From Sphingomonas sp. (GTDB lineage: Bacteria; Pseudomonadota; Alphaproteobacteria; Sphingomonadales; Sphingomonadaceae): a DNA stretch of 43,907 nucleotides. The first letter of the stretch is position 1; the number at the start of each line of letters is the position of its first letter. The DNA lies in NCBI RefSeq assembly GCF_025353885.1, contig NZ_JANXNX010000058.1, positions 1 to 43,907 of the forward strand. Reading direction: 5' to 3'. Made by a program: the position numbers and the translations under genes. The notes under the pieces are model-generated. The model was not told the DNA's origin, made no database searches, and saw only the letters and a program-made list of their open reading frames with translations. Below, piece after piece: positions 41,444 through 43,907 of the stretch.

Positions 41444-43885
41444 TCAGTCGATCCGCATCGCTTCGGCCGCCAGGGCCTCGGCCTCGATCAACAGGTCGTC
41501 GTCCGCCGAACCCTGTGGAACATGCTCGCGGCCGATCATCACCAGCACCGGCACCGCAAGCGGCGTAACCCGGGGCAAGTCGACGTGGAGAATGGTGTCA
41601 ACGGCGCGGTCCAGCAGCGCGCCGAGCCTGCCGACGTCGGTCATCCGGGCGCGGGCATCGGCCCATGCTGCCTTCAACAGCAGATGGTCGGGATCGTAGC
41701 GGCGCAGGACATCGTAGATCAGGTCGGTCGAAAAGGTAACCTGTCGCCCCGTCTTGCGCTTGCCGGGATGCTGGCGTTCGACCAAGCCGCCGATGACCGC
41801 GACCTCCCGAAACGCGCGCTTCAGCAGATGCGAACTTTGCACCCAGTCGACAAATTCATCTTCCAGAATGTCCGCCGAAAACAAGGGCCGGGGATCGATG
41901 ATGGGTTCCAGCGAAAAGGTCGCCAGCGCATAATCATTGGCAACAAATCCGACGGGTTTCAGTCCGAGCGTCTCCATCCGCTTGGTCAGTAGCATCCCGA
42001 GCGACTGGTGGGCGTTCCAACCCTCGAACGGATAGGCGACCATGTAGTGGCGGCCATGATGCGGGAAAGTCTCGATCAGCAACTGTCCCGGCGCAGGCAG
42101 GACCGAGCGCCGCACCTGCATCTCCAGCCACTCGCGGACATCGGTGGGAAAGCGCGCCCACTGGCTCTTGTCGTCCAGAAAAGTGCGGACCCGCCGGGCC
42201 AGGTGGGTGGACAGCGCCAGCCGCGCGCCCCCGTAGCTGGGAATCCGTGCCGGTCGTGACGATGCCCGCACGATCAGCTCCTCGGTTTCGATCCGTTCGA
42301 CCTCAAGGCTGATGCCTGAGAAGAAAAACGTGTCCCCGGTGGTCAGCGATGCGGCGAAACCCTCCTCGACCCGGCCCAGCTTGCGACCGTTCTTGAAGCG
42401 GACCGTGAGCATTGTCGCTTCGACGATGATGCCCGCGTTCATGCGGTGCTGGGTCACAAACCGGGGATGCGTGACCCGCCACAAGCCGTCGGGATCGCGC
42501 GTCAGGCGGCGAAACTTGTCATAGGCACGCAGCGCATAACCGCCCGTTGCGATGAAATCGAGCACGCGCGCGAATGTCTCCGGGTCCAGCGCGCTGTAGG
42601 GAAGTGCCGACTGGATTTCAGCAAGCAGCCGGGCTTCGTCGAAGGGGGCGGCACAGGCGCACGCCATGACATGCTGCGCCAGCACGTCGAGCGCGCCGGG
42701 GCGGAACAGATCCTCGTCGAGTTCACCCGCCTCGACCGCATCGAGTGCCGCGCGTGCTTCAAGATATTCGAAGCGGTTGCCGGGCACGAGCACGGCTTCG
42801 GATGGTTCGTCGAGCCGATGGTTGGCGCGCCCGATCCGCTGGAGCAGCCGCGACGATCCTTTCGGTGCGCCCATCTGCACGACGCAATCGACATTTCCCC
42901 AGTCGACGCCCAGATCGAGGCTGGCGGTCGCGACCAGCCCGCGCAACTTGCCATCGGCCATCGCGGCTTCGACCTTGCGCCGGGCTTCGATGTCGAGCGA
43001 GCCGTGGTGGATGCCGATCGGCAGGCGCTGTTCGTTGGCTTTCCATAAATCCTGGAAGATCAGTTCGGCCAGCGCGCGCGTGTTGCAGAACACCAGCGTC
43101 GTGTTGTGCGTCTCGATCTCGGCCATCACCTGTGGTGCGGCGTACCGTCCCGAATGCCCCGCCCAGGGCACGCGACCTTCGGGCAGCAGGATGGCGATAT
43201 CGGGTTCGGCCCCCGGGTCGCCCTGAACGGCGGTGACGCTGTCTATGTCGCCATTGGGGGCCAGCCATGCGCGGTAGCCGTCGGCATCGGCGACGGTCGC
43301 CGACAACGCAACCCTGCGCAGATTTGGGGCAATGGTCTGGAGACGCGACATCCCGAGTGACAGCAGGTCGCCGCGTTTGCCGGTAGCAAAGGCGTGGACC
43401 TCGTCGATTACCACAGTCTTCAGTCCTGCGAACAAGGCGGTGCTGTCGGGATAGCTCAACAACAGGCTCAGGCTTTCGGGCGTGGTCAGCAAGACATGCG
43501 GCGGACGTTCGCGCTGACGTTTCTTGCGGTCGGACGGCGTGTCGCCCGTGCGCGTCTCGACCCTGATGTCCAGGCTCATCTCGGCAATCGGGGTCAGCAG
43601 GTTGCGCTGCACATCGACGGCCAGCGCCTTTAAGGGCGAGATATAAAGTGTGTGAAGCCCATCAACCAGATGCTCAATCAACTCTACCAGCGTCGGCATG
43701 AATCCGGCGAGCGTCTTGCCCGATCCAGTCGGCGCGACGAGCAGGGCATGGTGTCCTGCCCGCGCTGCTGCCATCATTTCGAGCTGATGACGTCGCGGCT
43801 GCCAGCCCTTGGCCGCAAACCAGTCGCCAAGCACCTGCGGCAGCGGGATGTGGTCGATCTTTGAATCCATGGGCATCGCATCCAT
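41444..43885 (-). CDS. Ligase-associated DNA damage response DEXH box helicase (Lhr-type)
   Basis: 813 residues. Walker A is APTGSGKTLAG (PTGSGKT 52-58), motif Ia TLYISPLKALAVDV, motif II DEVH (160-163), motif III ALSATVAD, and motif VI QRIGRANHRLDEPSEA. A winged-helix and Lhr-core domain fill the rest. It is a 3'-5' helicase of the ligase-associated DNA-damage-response group, working with PdeM and a DNA ligase. The frame is open to the right edge beyond the ATG at 43885, so the start may lie outside the window; ATG 43873 and 43867 are alternatives. Confidence 0.95.
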   Translation of the reverse strand: MDAMPMDSKIDHIPLPQVLGDWFAAKGWQPRRHQLEMMAAARAGHHALLVAPTGSGKTLAGFMPTLVELIEHLVDGLHTLYISPLKALAVDVQRNLLTPIAEMSLDIRVETRTGDTPSDRKKRQRERPPHVLLTTPESLSLLLSYPDSTALFAGLKTVVIDEVHAFATGKRGDLLSLGMSRLQTIAPNLRRVALSATVADADGYRAWLAPNGDIDSVTAVQGDPGAEPDIAILLPEGRVPWAGHSGRYAAPQVMAEIETHNTTLVFCNTRALAELIFQDLWKANEQRLPIGIHHGSLDIEARRKVEAAMADGKLRGLVATASLDLGVDWGNVDCVVQMGAPKGSSRLLQRIGRANHRLDEPSEAVLVPGNRFEYLEARAALDAVEAGELDEDLFRPGALDVLAQHVMACACAAPFDEARLLAEIQSALPYSALDPETFARVLDFIATGGYALRAYDKFRRLTRDPDGLWRVTHPRFVTQHRMNAGIIVEATMLTVRFKNGRKLGRVEEGFAASLTTGDTFFFSGISLEVERIETEELIVRASSRPARIPSYGGARLALSTHLARRVRTFLDDKSQWARFPTDVREWLEMQVRRSVLPAPGQLLIETFPHHGRHYMVAYPFEGWNAHQSLGMLLTKRMETLGLKPVGFVANDYALATFSLEPIIDPRPLFSADILEDEFVDWVQSSHLLKRAFREVAVIGGLVERQHPGKRKTGRQVTFSTDLIYDVLRRYDPDHLLLKAAWADARARMTDVGRLGALLDRAVDTILHVDLPRVTPLAVPVLVMIGREHVPQGSADDDLLIEAEALAAEAMRID

Positions 43886-43892
43886 ATAGGGA

Positions 43893-43907
43893 TCATGGCG
43901 CGTCTCG
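43893..43907 (-). other. Possible tail of the upstream gene at the window edge
   Basis: In another minus frame the last bases read four codons and then TGA at 43895-43893, eight bases before the helicase ATG. A DNA ligase gene ending here would fit the known gene cluster, but the fragment is too short to identify. Confidence 0.2.

Noticed and set aside
1-43907. CRISPR arrays, tRNA genes, rRNA, transposases, prophage or known defence systems
   Set aside because: I read both strands for direct repeats with spacers, cloverleaf arms and typical motifs, and saw none. The Lhr helicase and RecQ are repair enzymes here, not parts of a recognisable defence island.

Overview
The window is a GC-rich bacterial chromosome segment, tightly packed and almost entirely housekeeping. 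The gene content points to an alphaproteobacterium of the order Sphingomonadales (Sphingomonas-like). The evidence is the gene families present (UrcA, two DUF4402 secreted proteins, zf-CHCC, TIGR01244 phosphatase-like, TldD with DUF2007, ligase-associated Lhr helicase with PdeM, PtsP) and the many GTG and TTG starts. This placement is inference from families; no rRNA or other marker gene is present. I see no tRNA, rRNA, CRISPR array, transposase or prophage gene.

Layout. 1-3720: amino-acid synthesis, with tyrA (cut by the left edge) and hisC on the minus strand diverging from metX-metW on the plus strand. 3721-7416: the least ordinary stretch. It holds a strong small-RNA or 3'-UTR candidate with a Rho-independent terminator, an aldose-1-epimerase-like gene, a lactate-dehydrogenase-family gene with an altered specificity residue, an unknown secreted (probably outer-membrane) protein, the C-terminal remnant of a class A beta-lactamase, and a REPIN-like palindromic element. 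7417-11530: the translation cluster rpmI-rplT-[hairpin]-pheS-pheT on the minus strand. 11674-18386: an AsmA-family envelope protein, hisN, prs, a small SANT/Myb-like protein, nadB and an ABC ATPase without a permease. 18499-21557: two tandem DUF4402 secreted proteins, zf-CHCC, tldD and DUF2007. 21742-23720: a sigma54-type promoter, glnK-amtB and a terminator, which form a classic nitrogen-control unit. 23851-26053: a TIGR01244 phosphatase-like protein and recQ. 26100-28857: rlmH, rsfS, nadD and proA. 28929-33744: ftsH, tilS, cpoB/ybgF and a RodZ-like gene. 33837-36498: ptsP (nitrogen PTS enzyme I) and a UrcA protein. 36667-38936: a nitronate-monooxygenase-like flavoprotein and lysC. 38991-43885: ubiG, then pdeM, a two-domain retropepsin-like protease and the Lhr-type helicase.

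How the genes connect. Several gene pairs overlap by 1-4 nt (tyrA/hisC, metX/metW, pheS/pheT, lysC/NMO) and are probably translationally coupled. Nitrogen control appears twice (glnK-amtB and ptsP). PdeM and the Lhr-type helicase belong to the known ligase-associated DNA-damage-response cluster, whose ligase would lie just beyond the right edge; here a duplicated aspartic protease sits between them. I found no complete novel multi-gene system. The best leads are the small-RNA candidate at 3785-3870, the double retropepsin inside the repair cluster, the hairpin in the pheS leader, and the 4.8-7.4 kb accessory patch.
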